A stretch of 64,000 nt of DNA. Origin: Parietichytrium sp. I65-24A (Eukaryota > Sar > Bigyra > Thraustochytrida > Thraustochytriidae). The translations under genes and the position numbers were made by a program. The notes under the pieces are model-generated. The model searched no databases, was not told the origin of the DNA, and saw nothing but the letters and a program-made list of their open reading frames with translations. Below are positions 19,372 to 30,700 of this stretch, piece after piece. The stretch spans positions 457,644 to 521,643 of the forward strand of contig BLSF01000028.1 of NCBI GenBank assembly GCA_012862575.1, written 5' to 3'. Each line of letters starts with the position of its first letter. Position 1 is the first letter of the stretch.

Positions 19372-21966
19372 ATGCCCAAGAAACGCTATTCTCCTGACTT
19401 GAGCGGCGTGCGGCCGAACGCGCCGCCACAGCTCCTCGTCGGGCAGAATGGACTTGCTGAGCCCAAGGCGTCGAGGGTAGCGTGTACAAAAGGTGATGAG
19501 TCGCCGCTGGCGCGAAGGCGACTGGGGAATAGCAACTCCCCGCGCTTGTCGCATGTAGCTGATCGACCTGTTGGCGTAGTTCAGAATCGGAAAGAGTTCC
19601 TTCGAGAAATCGGCGCGACTTCGTGGAAATTCCAACAGAACTTCAAAAGCATCCATGTGGAAGACGACCTGGCAAGGAGTGTGCTTCACTCCAAAAATGT
19701 GAAAAATATTGACATAATCGAGACTTGGATCGAGAATGTTTTATCCCGTGATCACGTGCCACTCGACAAACAAGACGATGCCTGCACAGAAGAATCTATT
19801 CGCGCTGCTGGAGCTCGGCACGAGCTGGAAGCACTCGGGCTCGATCGAGCGACGCTGCTCGGCAACGGAGTGAGTGAAGACGACATAAACAGGGTATACA
19901 GAGCAATGTACGTCTACTCTGTAGGTTTTCACCACTGTGTCCGAGAAGTCGTCGGCTCTCCAAACACGAAATTGGACAATCTTCTAGGAAAAATTTGGAG
20001 AGCGTATTCGATGATTCTAGAGAGAAGCTCGATTGTACTTTGCCCGGATGGCTTGGCGTCGCTGGAAAGAGTGCACAACGTTTTACTAGAAAGGGTTCGG
20101 CACCAGCATCAGCAAGAACTCCAAGCTTTGGACAGTCTGAGGCTTCAGGAGGCGGAGTCAAAGGCAATGGTCCTCCAGCAGAAATCTGAGAAAGAGATGG
20201 AGATTGGGCTGTTGAACCAGCAACTCGGTGACATGAAGAAGCAGCAGATCCTGCTCGAAAACGTAGCAAAGGAGAAGCAAATCGAAATCAGCCAACGAGA
20301 AGCCGATATGTGCAGTCTTGAACAAAGGATCCAAGAAATGGAAGCCAGAATGCGTGGGGACGCTCTGGAGTATCGTAAGCAATACGAGGAAAACACGGCT
20401 TTGAAGGGGTCAATCCGAGAATTGCAAGAGACGTTGAGTTCGAAAGAAGCATTCCAGGAAGAGTCCATCAGGAACGTAGATGACTTGAGAAGACAATTGC
20501 AAGCAGCAAGAGCGGATTTGGACCAATCCGAGGAGAGGAGAGCTCTTCACGAGAAGAATTTGCGAGAGCTGCGCGAAGAAAATGCATCAAATGTCCGACA
20601 AGCCAACGTGTACAAGAGGTCAGTGCAGCAGTTGGAGGACCGCTTAGCAGTACAGCAAGAAGAGCTGCGACAAACTAAAGGTGACACCAATTCGACGAAG
20701 AGGGTAATTGACGAGCTCACACGGAAGTTGGAGTCCACGGAATCTCAGCTCAAACAAGAAACGCAAAAGCATTCCATCGTGCGGAAAGAGCTCATGAAAC
20801 TTTCCAGTGGGTACAACGAAGCGCGAAGAAAGGTCACGACTCTGAGCTCGTCAAATGCTACTCTGGAAAGCCAGAACATTACACTTTCAGAGCAAGTCGG
20901 GAAGCTTTCAAGCTCCAGGGCAGAATTGAAGAACGATTTGAACAAGACTCTCCAGGAGGTGGAGGAGCTAGAAGGACAGCTCGAGTCTGTTTTAAAACAA
21001 TACGATGCAGAACGAGAGAAAAATTCGGATTTGCAGAAACAGCTCGCTGAACGCATCATGGACCTTGGTACGGCTGAAGAGTCGCTCAAGAAAACAAAAA
21101 ACACACTTGCAGAAAAACAAGAACAACTTGCACAATCACGGATTCAAATTTCGAGCTTGGACAACAAGCTCCATCTAGAACGCACTAATTGCCTGGAAAT
21201 GGAGGAGGGATACAAGGCGCAACTGTTGGCACATCGTCAAGAAAGCCAAGAGCTGCGTGATTTGCTAAATGACGCGTGCTTGGAGCGAGACTCGGTTCTT
21301 TCACGCGCCAAAGACGCCGAGTCCGAAATCGTCAAGGCTCATGAGAGGGCTCGACAGATTGCAACAAAATCTGTAGAGCTTACAAAGTACCAGTCTCAGA
21401 TTGATGGTCTTGAAGAGGAGCTGGAGCGCTCACACAAAGAGTTTGTGAAGGCAGAGGATGTTGTGAATGGGCTTTCGGAGGATCTCATGAGAATATTTCA
21501 ACTCGTTTCTCCTGACAAGATACAGTCCAACGAACTTGCCGAGAAGGCGGCCATGGAGGAAGCCGAGATGGACGCGAAGGCCACTGGCAATAGTAGGAGA
21601 ACTTCGATGGCTCTTGTTCGGCTCCACGTTCGCCGAGGAATGCTCCGGGATCTCGAAAACGGGGTGCGCAGATTGTGCGATTTGTTGAAACTGGAGGTCG
21701 CTGCCAGAAAGTCTGGCCAGGCAAGCGCAGAGAGAGAAAGAGAGTTAGCGCTTGCACAGGCCGAAGCTCGGTTGAAGGAGCAGCTTGAAGTGAAGTCAAA
21801 ATTAAATGCACAGCTACAATCGAGTTTGCACGAAGCAGAAGAGCAACTAAAGGCACTAGCACGAAAATTCAAGAGTTATCATCTTGAGCAGAAGGTGGAC
21901 GACCCCGACCTTTTGCAGCAGCTGGAAACACTGCTTTCGGGCATAGACAATGCAGATTCCACGTGA
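19372..21966 (+). CDS. Long coiled-coil protein, possibly TSNAXIP1-N-like
   Basis: This is an 864-residue intronless protein. Residues about 60-230 are globular and include VYRAMYVYSVGFHHCVREV followed by LLGKIWRAYSMILE. That pattern resembles the TSNAXIP1 N-terminal domain of ciliary or centrosomal coiled-coil proteins; I hold this assignment loosely. From about 240 to 850 the sequence is an almost unbroken coiled coil (Q, E, K, L and R rich heptads), with a short interruption near 690-740 where a Ser/Thr/Ala segment occurs. A scaffold or cytoskeletal role is likely. The first in-frame ATG is 19372; an in-frame stop near 19285 bounds the frame unless a 5' exon exists. It converges on the F-box/WD40 gene. 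Confidence 0.8.
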   Translation: MPKKRYSPDLSGVRPNAPPQLLVGQNGLAEPKASRVACTKGDESPLARRRLGNSNSPRLSHVADRPVGVVQNRKEFLREIGATSWKFQQNFKSIHVEDDLARSVLHSKNVKNIDIIETWIENVLSRDHVPLDKQDDACTEESIRAAGARHELEALGLDRATLLGNGVSEDDINRVYRAMYVYSVGFHHCVREVVGSPNTKLDNLLGKIWRAYSMILERSSIVLCPDGLASLERVHNVLLERVRHQHQQELQALDSLRLQEAESKAMVLQQKSEKEMEIGLLNQQLGDMKKQQILLENVAKEKQIEISQREADMCSLEQRIQEMEARMRGDALEYRKQYEENTALKGSIRELQETLSSKEAFQEESIRNVDDLRRQLQAARADLDQSEERRALHEKNLRELREENASNVRQANVYKRSVQQLEDRLAVQQEELRQTKGDTNSTKRVIDELTRKLESTESQLKQETQKHSIVRKELMKLSSGYNEARRKVTTLSSSNATLESQNITLSEQVGKLSSSRAELKNDLNKTLQEVEELEGQLESVLKQYDAEREKNSDLQKQLAERIMDLGTAEESLKKTKNTLAEKQEQLAQSRIQISSLDNKLHLERTNCLEMEEGYKAQLLAHRQESQELRDLLNDACLERDSVLSRAKDAESEIVKAHERARQIATKSVELTKYQSQIDGLEEELERSHKEFVKAEDVVNGLSEDLMRIFQLVSPDKIQSNELAEKAAMEEAEMDAKATGNSRRTSMALVRLHVRRGMLRDLENGVRRLCDLLKLEVAARKSGQASAERERELALAQAEARLKEQLEVKSKLNAQLQSSLHEAEEQLKALARKFKSYHLEQKVDDPDLLQQLETLLSGIDNADST

Positions 21967-22352
21967 GTTTTATTGCTCGCTTCAACTCTGAGCAGTTTCA
22001 ATTTATTACGCAAGAGTGCTTTGCACTCGAATCAGTGGAAAATGGCGGAAGTCGCTGAGCCTCACCGCAGCCGACCCTCCAAGACCTGGCGGTTGAAGAG
22101 ACTATTCAATTTTTCGAAGTTACAGACAATTTCTGCAGGAGTCATCCTAGAGAGGGAAAAAAAAAGAACAAGAGTTTGCCATGTCAACCTAGTGTGCACA
22201 GCAACGTATATTTGCTATTAGCACTTGCCAATTGTTCTTTTTATGCTCCGTCGCCCATGTTAATGTTCCTCCTTCCGGCTGAAAATAAGACTTTTTCGCA
22301 AGGAGTTCGGTGTAAAGTTTAATGTGTTTTTTTTTAACGTAGTTTTAAAGTA
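21967..22352. other. 3' intergenic region between convergent genes
   Basis: About 385 bp shared by the 3' ends of two convergent genes. It has A- and T-rich runs (near 22158 and 22326-22337) as expected for 3' UTR and polyadenylation signals. No gene seen. Confidence 0.4.
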
Positions 22353-23876
22353 TCATTTTGATTGTTCTGTAGACTGTTGTCCGCCTTCAGAACTATTCAG
22401 ATGCACTGTCCAAAGCACAACGGCTTTGTCCAAACCGCACGTCACTGCTCTCGGGCCTTGAACATCGACGTCGTACAAAGGCTTATCACCATGCTCTAGC
22501 TCTCGGAGCACTACAAAGTCCGATCTTGTCTGGGATCGGAGGCGAAGTATGCCGTCTGAACACGCGCAATATACGATGCCAAAGTCTTTCTTGAGGGCAT
22601 TGATGTGGTATGGCTCTACCAGCTTCTGAAGCAGCACGCCATTCTCTACGTCCCAGATACACACGATTCCGTCGTTTTGACGAAGGCTCAGATTTGAAGT
22701 TGAAAAAACTTTGGTTCCAGCTACGAGGATGCATGAGATTGTGGACTCATTGTGTAGCTCTGGGTCGAAAGAATGCTTTCGCGAGCCAAGCTCCAAGTCC
22801 CAGATGAACACTTGGCCTTTTGCAGACCCAGTAGCAAGAGTATTGCCTTGGAAATGAAGGCATGAAACCCCTTGCGAGTGGCATGGCGGAGAAACCCAGG
22901 CCGTCTGACAAGACGGATATGCCCACACGCGAACTGTGCAGTCATAGCTTCCAGTCACGATAAGGTTTTCGGCAACCTGAATTCGATGCACATCGTGATT
23001 ATGGCCTAACAACTTATGCAAGAGAGAAGCGCTAGGCCAATGCCACACCCCAACAAAATCGCGGCTACAACTAACCAGAATTTCCGACGAGATCATGATG
23101 ACTCGGTAGACTGCGCTCGAGTGCCCGATGAGCTCTGCAACACATTTATCCTTGAACACACTCCAGATCTTAATTGTGGAGTCCTCTGAACATGTGACGG
23201 CCACTTGACCATCGAACCAAATTCCAAAGACCGAGCCGCTGTGAGACGCGACCTGCTTACTATGCTTGCTCCCAGCATCTTCCGTCAAGTTCACCATTCG
23301 TAGCGTTCTGTCCCAGGATGAGGACACAATAGTGTCAGTGCGGATACGAACGTGGCGTACCCTGTCCTTGTGTCCCAAAAAGACACTCTTCTCGATGGGG
23401 CTTCTAATCCAGCCAATCCGACTCCTTCCTTGTAGCTGGCAGAGCGCGCGCCACGAGTAATTACGCCACATCTTGAGATTGTCAATGAAGGTTGAATCAG
23501 AGTGCAAGCGAAGAAACTCTGATTTCCACAGGTCGTCCACCGATGGGTTCGAGCACCTGTGCCTCCAGCGCCTTGAAACGCACGTGCAAACCGCCATGCT
23601 ATTCATATCCAGAAACTCGAGAACGTTCGTGCAGAGTACCCTTGGAAGGAGATCTAGGAAGTCCACTTGAGGAACAATGCTTAGCGCCCTGGTCTTTTTA
23701 GTCACCGCATTTCCCCCATACTCGCCACCGTACGCGTCTCCGGAGTGGCTTCCGTTGATTTTCAAGATATCCCTCGCTAGCTGGCGCGCCACTGAGCCTT
23801 GTGCGAGAAGCCTTCGCAACGCTGCTCTCTGCCGCTCAACGTCCCACTCGACGAATTCTCCCAGCCAAGCCTCCAT
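22353..23876 (-). CDS. F-box/WD40 repeat protein
   Basis: This is a 507-residue intronless protein. An F-box lies at about residues 68-115 (LLPRVLCTNVLEFLD, then CVSRRWRHRC and LWKSEFLRL). About eight WD40-like repeats follow from about 165 to the end, with typical GH and WD-type ends such as GHKDRVRHVRI, CSEDSTIKIW, GSYDCTVRVW and CGLDKAVVLW. Proteins of this design are substrate-recognition subunits of SCF ubiquitin ligases: the F-box binds SKP1 and the propeller binds the target. The target cannot be predicted. The ATG context is AGGATGG. The gene is in tandem (same strand) with mannose-6-phosphate isomerase, about 535 bp downstream of it in coordinates. Confidence 0.92.
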   Translation of the reverse strand: MEAWLGEFVEWDVERQRAALRRLLAQGSVARQLARDILKINGSHSGDAYGGEYGGNAVTKKTRALSIVPQVDFLDLLPRVLCTNVLEFLDMNSMAVCTCVSRRWRHRCSNPSVDDLWKSEFLRLHSDSTFIDNLKMWRNYSWRALCQLQGRSRIGWIRSPIEKSVFLGHKDRVRHVRIRTDTIVSSSWDRTLRMVNLTEDAGSKHSKQVASHSGSVFGIWFDGQVAVTCSEDSTIKIWSVFKDKCVAELIGHSSAVYRVIMISSEILVSCSRDFVGVWHWPSASLLHKLLGHNHDVHRIQVAENLIVTGSYDCTVRVWAYPSCQTAWVSPPCHSQGVSCLHFQGNTLATGSAKGQVFIWDLELGSRKHSFDPELHNESTISCILVAGTKVFSTSNLSLRQNDGIVCIWDVENGVLLQKLVEPYHINALKKDFGIVYCACSDGILRLRSQTRSDFVVLRELEHGDKPLYDVDVQGPRAVTCGLDKAVVLWTVHLNSSEGGQQSTEQSK

Positions 23877-24412
23877 CCTCGGCGAAAAGGGCTACGGGCC
23901 GTCGGCAAACACTCCCTCCAGTGCTTTGAGCCTCGCTTATTCCACAACGGAAGCAGAGCTGCAAGGCTGCAGCGGATGGGGCCACTGACACGATACGGTG
24001 ACCCGAGGCTGCTGCACTCAGAAGGATATTGTCCTCGGACCCTCAGGCTCCCGCAGTGAGTAACGATAACGTGCCACCTATCTCCGTCAGAGTCCTTCCC
24101 CTCCTTCCCCCCCTAACTAGTGGCCGTAGTACTTTACTCTCCATCAGACGGAAGGGAAAAATACATGGCGAGACTGAGAAATCTACAGCTCAAATTCATT
24201 CCACATCGAGTGGCGGCCCCGAGCTTCCAACGAGCACGGTCAACCACGGACCGCGCAAATGAAGAGAAAATCGACTTGTCATCCTCGAAGTTTCAAGATG
24301 AATTGGTTTTAGCTTGTGGAATTTTTTTGAAAAAGTGATGTACGAGGAAAGTGAGTGACTGACATGTGACTGCTCTGATCGATACTTTTCGAAGATTGAC
24401 CGGCCGGTTCGA
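23877..24412. other. Intergenic region
   Basis: About 535 bp between the start of the F-box gene and the stop of the isomerase gene, both on the minus strand. It should hold the F-box gene promoter. Open frames here are short extensions of shadows and have no domain. Confidence 0.4.
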
Positions 24413-25765
24413 TCAGAATGCTCCTTTGACGGAGGCTCTGAAAAGAATGAGGTTCGAGGATCCTGTGTTTTGGACACTGATTTTTGCCTCGGCAGAGACA
24501 AAAAAGATATCGCCACGCTTAGCATTTTGGGCTGTCTCATTTCCAGCATCGGAGAGCTGCCCTTCGCCTTCAAGCACAAGGATGACACACGCAAAGTTGG
24601 AGGAGTCGAGCGCGAGGCTTTCGCCTTGGGAGAGCACTACCCGCTCAAGCTGAAACTCATCCACAGCGGGATCGGGCGGACTGTAAAGCTTGCTGTTCTT
24701 GCTGATTTCCTTGCCTTCAAGCAGGTTTCCAGGATGAAACTCAGCGCCCTCGTGTTTTGGTTGCCGATAAGTAAGCATTGAAATCAGTGTATCAACATCA
24801 CGGAGTTTTGGCGTCAGTCCTGCGCGCACAACGTTGTCTGAACATGCCATAATCTCAGCGCAATCACCAGCAAGGTACGCGTGTGGTTCGTTGGCGCCAA
24901 GGAACACAGCCTGGCCAGGCTCGAGAACCCTGTAGCACATCAAGTATGCGCAAAATACGCCCACATCGCCAGGGTATTGGCTGATTAGGCGAAGAACAAG
25001 CTTGTCCACCTCGTTGAGACTATCTTGCGCATTCAAGCGCTTGTCTAGCTTCTCAACCTGGGCCTTCACGAGGTCTGCTTGCGAAGACATGAGAGCTGCA
25101 AAGATTGTCTTCAAGTTCGCCTTTTGAGTACTCTCTTCCGAGCTGCCAAGCTTACTGCTATCTCCCAGCAAGGCCTTGCAATCTTCATCAGCGCAAAGGA
25201 GCTCTTCAAGTTCTGGGGTGCGATTGATATGGCCCACAACTTCATCCAGCGGCAAGAACCCTGCAAGCGCCTCGAAAGGGGTGATTGCGCAAGCCATTTC
25301 AGGCTTGTGATTTGGGTCTTTGTAAATGTCTGGATAGTTCTCAAACAGTTTTTCAGCAGATGACTTGTCCGGGTGAGCCTGGGCAAAAAAAAAGGTGAAC
25401 TGGGTTAGAAACTCTCGATGACAGAATGTTTTCGGCAAGGGTCAGGAATAACGTACCTGAATTGAAAGAGCGGTCTCCACGGAGAGAATTTTGAACAGAT
25501 AAGGCAGCCCGCCACTCGCATCTTGTGACCCTACTTTCATGGTGTTCGGATTCTCGGCAAGGAAGTCAGAGAGAAGAACCTTTTCTCCGGACTCAAGAAT
25601 GACTTTGGATGGTCCGTTTGGATGAGTGCCCATCCACAGTTCCGCATATGGTGAGCTAGGATCAATTTCTGTGCCTTGCTCCTTCACGAGCTGGGCCACC
25701 GTGCTCTCGGCTCCGATCTTGCCCCAGGCATACTTTTGTGCGGCACACTCCAAGCGAAGCAACAT
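24413..25765 (-). CDS. Mannose-6-phosphate isomerase, type I
   Basis: Two exons: 25457-25765 and 24413-25378, with a 78 bp intron (GTACGT donor, CAG acceptor, phase 0). The product is 424 residues, the usual length for the eukaryotic enzyme. It interconverts fructose-6-phosphate and mannose-6-phosphate in the cytosol and so feeds GDP-mannose for glycosylation. The N-terminus has the family sequence KYAWGKIG; the splice joins LSIQ to AHPDK, restoring the zinc-ligand motif QAHPDK at residues 103-108. Further hallmarks are KPEMACAITPFEAL and NEPHAYLAGDCAEIMACSDN, which supply the other Glu and His ligands and active-site residues. Restoration of the motif across the junction makes the intron secure. 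Confidence 0.95.
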
Positions 25766-26772
25766 GGTGTCTACGGGGATGCTCCAGAGAAAATATTGAC
25801 AATAAGAAACGCGAAATGGTCGGATGCTCTGCGACTTGGTCGCTTCGAAAGCACTTGCTCTACGGGGTAGCCAGGTCGCACCTGCTCGGCCGTCTTGCAG
25901 TCTCACACACGTCAAGAGTCTCTCCTTGCCTGAGCTTGGAGCTTGGAGTCAAATCATCTCAGTTCGGATAGATACTCGTTGAGCTTACTGTGTGTTATCC
26001 TTTACAACTACCACTCGCCTTACGCACAGCTTCACAGTCAATCACGTCACCTGTGAACATCAGAGTGACTGTGACAACTGAGACGGTACAGTACGGCACT
26101 CGAGTACTAGTTCGACACCTACTGCCAGGGCTGTCATATTGGTAACTAACTACTCAGAACCGAAGGACTCGGATCGAATAACACTTCTTGACAGCACGCT
26201 GACGCCGACGCCAAAAGCAGAGAATTCAGAATTCAAAATAATTACTCAGAATCAGTACTTGTCATAGAAGGAGACCGTCAGAGGTACTGACGCGAGCACT
26301 GGTACTGAGTACTAGTCTCTTGCCTGGAAAAGGCGGAACCATCATCGCGACAACAAACTCTACCGAGCTATTAAATGGATGGGTAGCCTCAGGCTGCCTA
26401 TTGAAGGTACTAAGTAGCACTATTTCCAGGAAGGTATCTCTTACGCCCTTGAGAACACTGCTATTGTGAGATGAAACCAATCTCTACTCATGCCAGGTGG
26501 AATGCTTTCTGACTGCACACTCCTACTAGCGAACGGCTAACGAATGGGACGAGCACAGTACATGCACTGCATATGCAGTGGTACTCAGTATTTACTGCTA
26601 CTGTTACTGTACTCACCAGTACTGGCACTGATATACGTGTACTGACAGTGAGTACTGAAATCACCACTTTGAAAATGCCCGAGGTGGAAGCATAAAGCGT
26701 GGAGCTTGGAGCGTGGAGCAGCGTCGCTCAGCACCGTCAGATCGAGAGGCTCAGGGAAGTGAAAAAAAGGCA
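25766..26772. promoter_or_regulatory. Divergent promoter region with a dense GTACTC/CAGTAC motif cluster
   Basis: About 1 kb between the divergent isomerase and b561-like genes. It holds the densest run of the short dyad motif in the window: copies at about 26098-26108, 26251-26262, 26301-26315 and 26556-26660. The last cluster also contains CATGCACTGCATATGCAGTG. No gene is seen. An in-frame ATG at 26713 lies upstream of the chosen b561 start. Confidence 0.4.
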
Positions 26773-27528
26773 ATGGCTCAGAAACGCAAGCAAACACCAG
26801 CGGCTGCGCCGGCAAAAGCTGCAGCTCCAGCAGCCCCGAGTAATGAGGCTCGCGCTGCCGCTGCCCTCGCTGCCAAGCGCAACAAGGCGGTTCAACAGTA
26901 TGGGTTTTGGAAATGGGCGATTATTGTTTACGGCCTAGTCGTGAGCTTTGCCATGGCATATCGCAAGGGCGAGTGGTCGTGGTTTTCGTGGCACCCTTTC
27001 CTCATGTTCCTTGCCGCAGTTCCGGTCAATTTGCTTGCAGTCATGATCAAGCGTATGGGCGGCCTGGAAAATACTCGCTTGCACGGTAACTTGTTCTTTC
27101 TATCTGGCCTCATGATGGCTGGAGGCTTTTACGTCATCTACACCAACAAGGACATGTTTCTGAAGGAGCGTAAGTTTCCTGCTTTATTTGTTTGGTCCAC
27201 AGGAGTGTTTCTTTCGAGCGTGGTTCGCTAACCTTTACAACTTTTTCTCGCAGATTTCCAAACGACGCACTCCTACATCGGTTCCGCGGTATTTCTCTCT
27301 ATGATTGCCGTCGCCATTTTCGCGTCACTCGCAATAAGCCCAGATTACGGTATGTTGAAAGGCAATGTCCTTGTTAGAAACGTGCACAAGCTGCTTGGTC
27401 GCCTTACTGTGCTCTGGGGATTTATGGCCTGCATGACCGGAATTCAGACGATTGAAGAATCCGCAGTCGTCCACGTCTTTACTGCGATACCACTTATGTA
27501 TGCAGCATATGAGGTACTCAAAGACTAG
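26773..27528 (+). CDS. Cytochrome b561-like transmembrane protein
   Basis: Two exons: 26773-27169 and 27254-27528, with an 84 bp intron (GTAAGT donor, CGCAG acceptor). The product is 223 residues. After an Ala/Lys-rich N-terminal tail there are about five or six hydrophobic segments. Four histidines sit where b561 proteins bind two hemes: H74 in HPFLM, H104 in LHGN, H138 in THSYIG and H177 in VHKLLGR; the last two are in exon 2, which supports the splice. Family members are transmembrane electron carriers or ferric reductases. The exact subfamily and membrane are not clear. I chose ATG 26773 for context (GCAATGG); ATG 26713 would add 20 residues. Confidence 0.8.
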
Positions 27529-27723
27529 TTGCTAAACTTAAAGTTAATCCAAATCGTCATGTCTTTTCTTTTCCCTTCTGTTCTGAATTTTTATCTTTAG
27601 GTCTTGTTTATTTTTACTCTTCCGCGACCGGTCTCATGACTTCAAATTGCTGATGCAAAATTTCTGCTCACCGACAATCGCAAATGCCAAGCGGCAGCAC
27701 TTCATGCGGACACTATTGACTCC

Positions 27724-30700
27724 TCAACGCTGCACGAGGAGCTGCAAGTACATCTGAATATTACGAAAAGAAGGAAGATATGATGCTGGTCCCTGCTCCA
27801 AAATCATATTCAAGTTGAGGACCTGCTCGGAATCCCCCGCAGCGCTACCATCTGCTTTGGGGTCCTTGGGTGATCTGCGGCGCCTCGTGTCTTCGCGGGC
27901 AGCGAGGTGCTGGTTCATCAAGTGCAGGAGAGCCTGCATCCTATCCGTCCCCAAAATTTGGGCAAAAATTAAGCTTGGATCGGCCGCGATACGATGTATC
28001 GTGATCTTGCTGAATCCGTGCTTTGATATCCCGATCAAGAGATGCATGTCCATCTCACGAGTCCAGCACAAATTCACCTTCCTCAGCTGCATAGTGTGGA
28101 GCTTTGATCTCGCAGTACCAATCACATCCATGTCGTGAATTGCAACGGCAGTGCGGTTGAATACCAACCTTTCCCAGTCCAAGTACGAAGCAATTGCGAC
28201 GACTTCGCCGGCTTCTCCAACAACCTCTTCCTTGGCATCTACTGACTCAGGCTCAGCGCTATTTCCTTCCTCAACATCACCTGCGGCGGGCTTGGAGTCT
28301 GCTAATTCGCCCCCCGAGAGCATATCGCCGCTACTCTGCGATACCCCTTTGCCTGTGCCTTCTTCTACCTTTACCTGTTGGCTCGGTGCCTTTCCGGACT
28401 CCTCTTCGACATCCATTTTCTCGGGGGCGCTTGCTTCGGCTCCGGAGGAACTATCGATCTTTTGTTCTTCGCCAAGCGCTCCACTAGACTTGCTTTCCGT
28501 GAGGCCCTCAACTTTCGCAACTTGCTCAACTTGGACCTGTGGTGGCACGCCTCCCTCGATCTCCGCCTTGGTTGCGCTAAGAGCCTCCCATACTTTCTGC
28601 GCATGCCCGTCCAAAAGCCTGCTCCGCCTCGTGTCGAAAATGAAAACTTGGGCGGCGTCCAATGGTCGCCCCACAAGAAGAGGCTTTATAATATCCAAGT
28701 AAGCTGCCGCATCGTATGGATCACTCTGCTCCACCGCGTTGCTAGGCAATAACCCGGTCAAATTCAGCATGAATGGTGGCATTGCGCCAACAGGTGTTTC
28801 GCCTGTGAGGTGTGCAGGGTGAGCTTGTCCGAGCGACTGTCTAGTCTCAAAGGACAGGATTCTACGCTGGGTCTGAACAGCAAGCTCGTATTCCTCAAAC
28901 TTCCACTCTTTGCCTTGCATGCGAGAAACAAAAGCTGCCGGGATCAAAAATGCCTCCATTAGATCCTGAATTGTCTCCAGGTCCTTAGCAAGAAAGCCGT
29001 TGACGCGGGTCAAAACGTCGCCTGGTTTCAGAAATTTGCCATTGCCCAGCTCAGCGAACTCTTTCCTGCAACCCTGTGCGATCCACTCTATGCGAGAATT
29101 GCCTCGCGCGGATTTCAGCCTTCGCATCCCCAGAATTATTCCCATGGGCATATTGCCGGCGCCAATGATCTCATAGCTCAAGGCAGAAAACCCTCTCTCT
29201 ATTCTCTGTCGATGGAGCTGCTCAACAGCGGCGGGAGCTGATTCATCTTTTCCTACTGGCTCCAGACTGCTATTCTTTGGATCGCCGCCGTTTTGGTCGG
29301 CCTCACCCACACCCGACACACTGGCGCTCTGGTCAGCCTTGCTGTCATCCGGATGGGGTCGTTTTGCATCAGAATCGAGGTTGCTCGCGCCTTCCTCCGT
29401 ATCTTTCACAACTTCCATCTTTTCCTCCTGGAGAGCATCCTGTGCAGCTTCGGAGGAAGGGCCGCTATCAGCTGCATCAGCCTCACTGACAACCTTTGCA
29501 GGAACAGGTTGGCTTGCTACTTGCCCTTCAGAGCCATTTCTCTCCGTTTTGAGCTGATTTGCAGCTCCGCTTTCGCCTCCTTCAGAAGGCACAGACGCGC
29601 TGCCCTCTCTGTTGGCTCCAACTTCGCCTGAAGACGGTTCACTTTTCTCCGTGGCCTTCGGGTCTTCTCCATCTTCGTTCGCAGCTGGCACTTCGCTCTT
29701 CTCTGTAACCGCATCTTCGGCTTTAACCGTTTCGGCCTCTTTGATATTTCCACTAGATCCGCCGTTTACCTCTGCTGCTCCATCGCGCTCATCGTGCCCA
29801 CTGCTTGGCGAGTCAGACTCCAGCTTCGCACTGTTCCCAACAGGCACCTCCATGGCCTTGGAGAGCACAGATACGGCCGTGGTGATGCCTTTTTCCACGT
29901 ATTTTTCCACATCCAGGAGCAATTGCAAATTCTCCAAAAGCATTCTCGCACCGCCATTGATCATTCTCGACAAGAAAACGGGTTTGGTGAGAACGCTTTG
30001 AACTTGGGCCAGCTCTTCGTTTTCTAAACGAGAAATCCGTGCTCGATCGAGAATGTCCGCAGCAGTATACATTGGGTCAAAGGCCTTGCAGCCGTACTTG
30101 ATGAAGTCATTAGAACGCTTTGGATCAGATGCGGCTTCAGAGCAGGCGTATGTATATACAGCTCGTACTATCGCGCTGCAAAAGCGCACCACGCGATCTT
30201 CGCTTCCGAACGATTCAAGATTGCCGCTCGAGGTGAATTGGCCCCATTTACCCCATTTGCCCCAACCGTACGTTGTCAGAAACTCAATGACCCCGTCCCT
30301 ACTCGTTTCTGACCAAGGGCGACCGTCCACCACGACAACAGGCTTAGATACAGCAGGCTTACGCTGAACAGGTTTTCTTGGATTTGGACCGAGCTGGCTC
30401 GGCGAAACGGGAGTACCGGCATCTGCGTCTTCCTCTTCTTCCTCATTCGAGTTCTCCTCATGCCCGGAGTATTCGTCATCGCTTTGTCTGCTCTTCTTTC
30501 CGTCTTTCTTCCCATTCTTGCTTTTACCATCTCCTTTCTTCTTCTTCCCATCGTCACTATCTTCGTCCAAGTCAGAGAGGTTTTTCACCATCCCCATGCG
30601 AACAACGGCCCTTCTCTTCCTCTTATGTCCTTCGCCCAAAATTTCGTCCTTGGAAAGACCAAGTCCAGATAAGAGCGACTCGCTCGGATCGTCCCCGGGA

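Noticed and set aside
24560-24600. Short stretch resembling part of U6 snRNA (AGGATGACAC...GCAAA)
   Set aside because: Lies within the isomerase coding sequence and lacks the rest of the U6 sequence; chance similarity.
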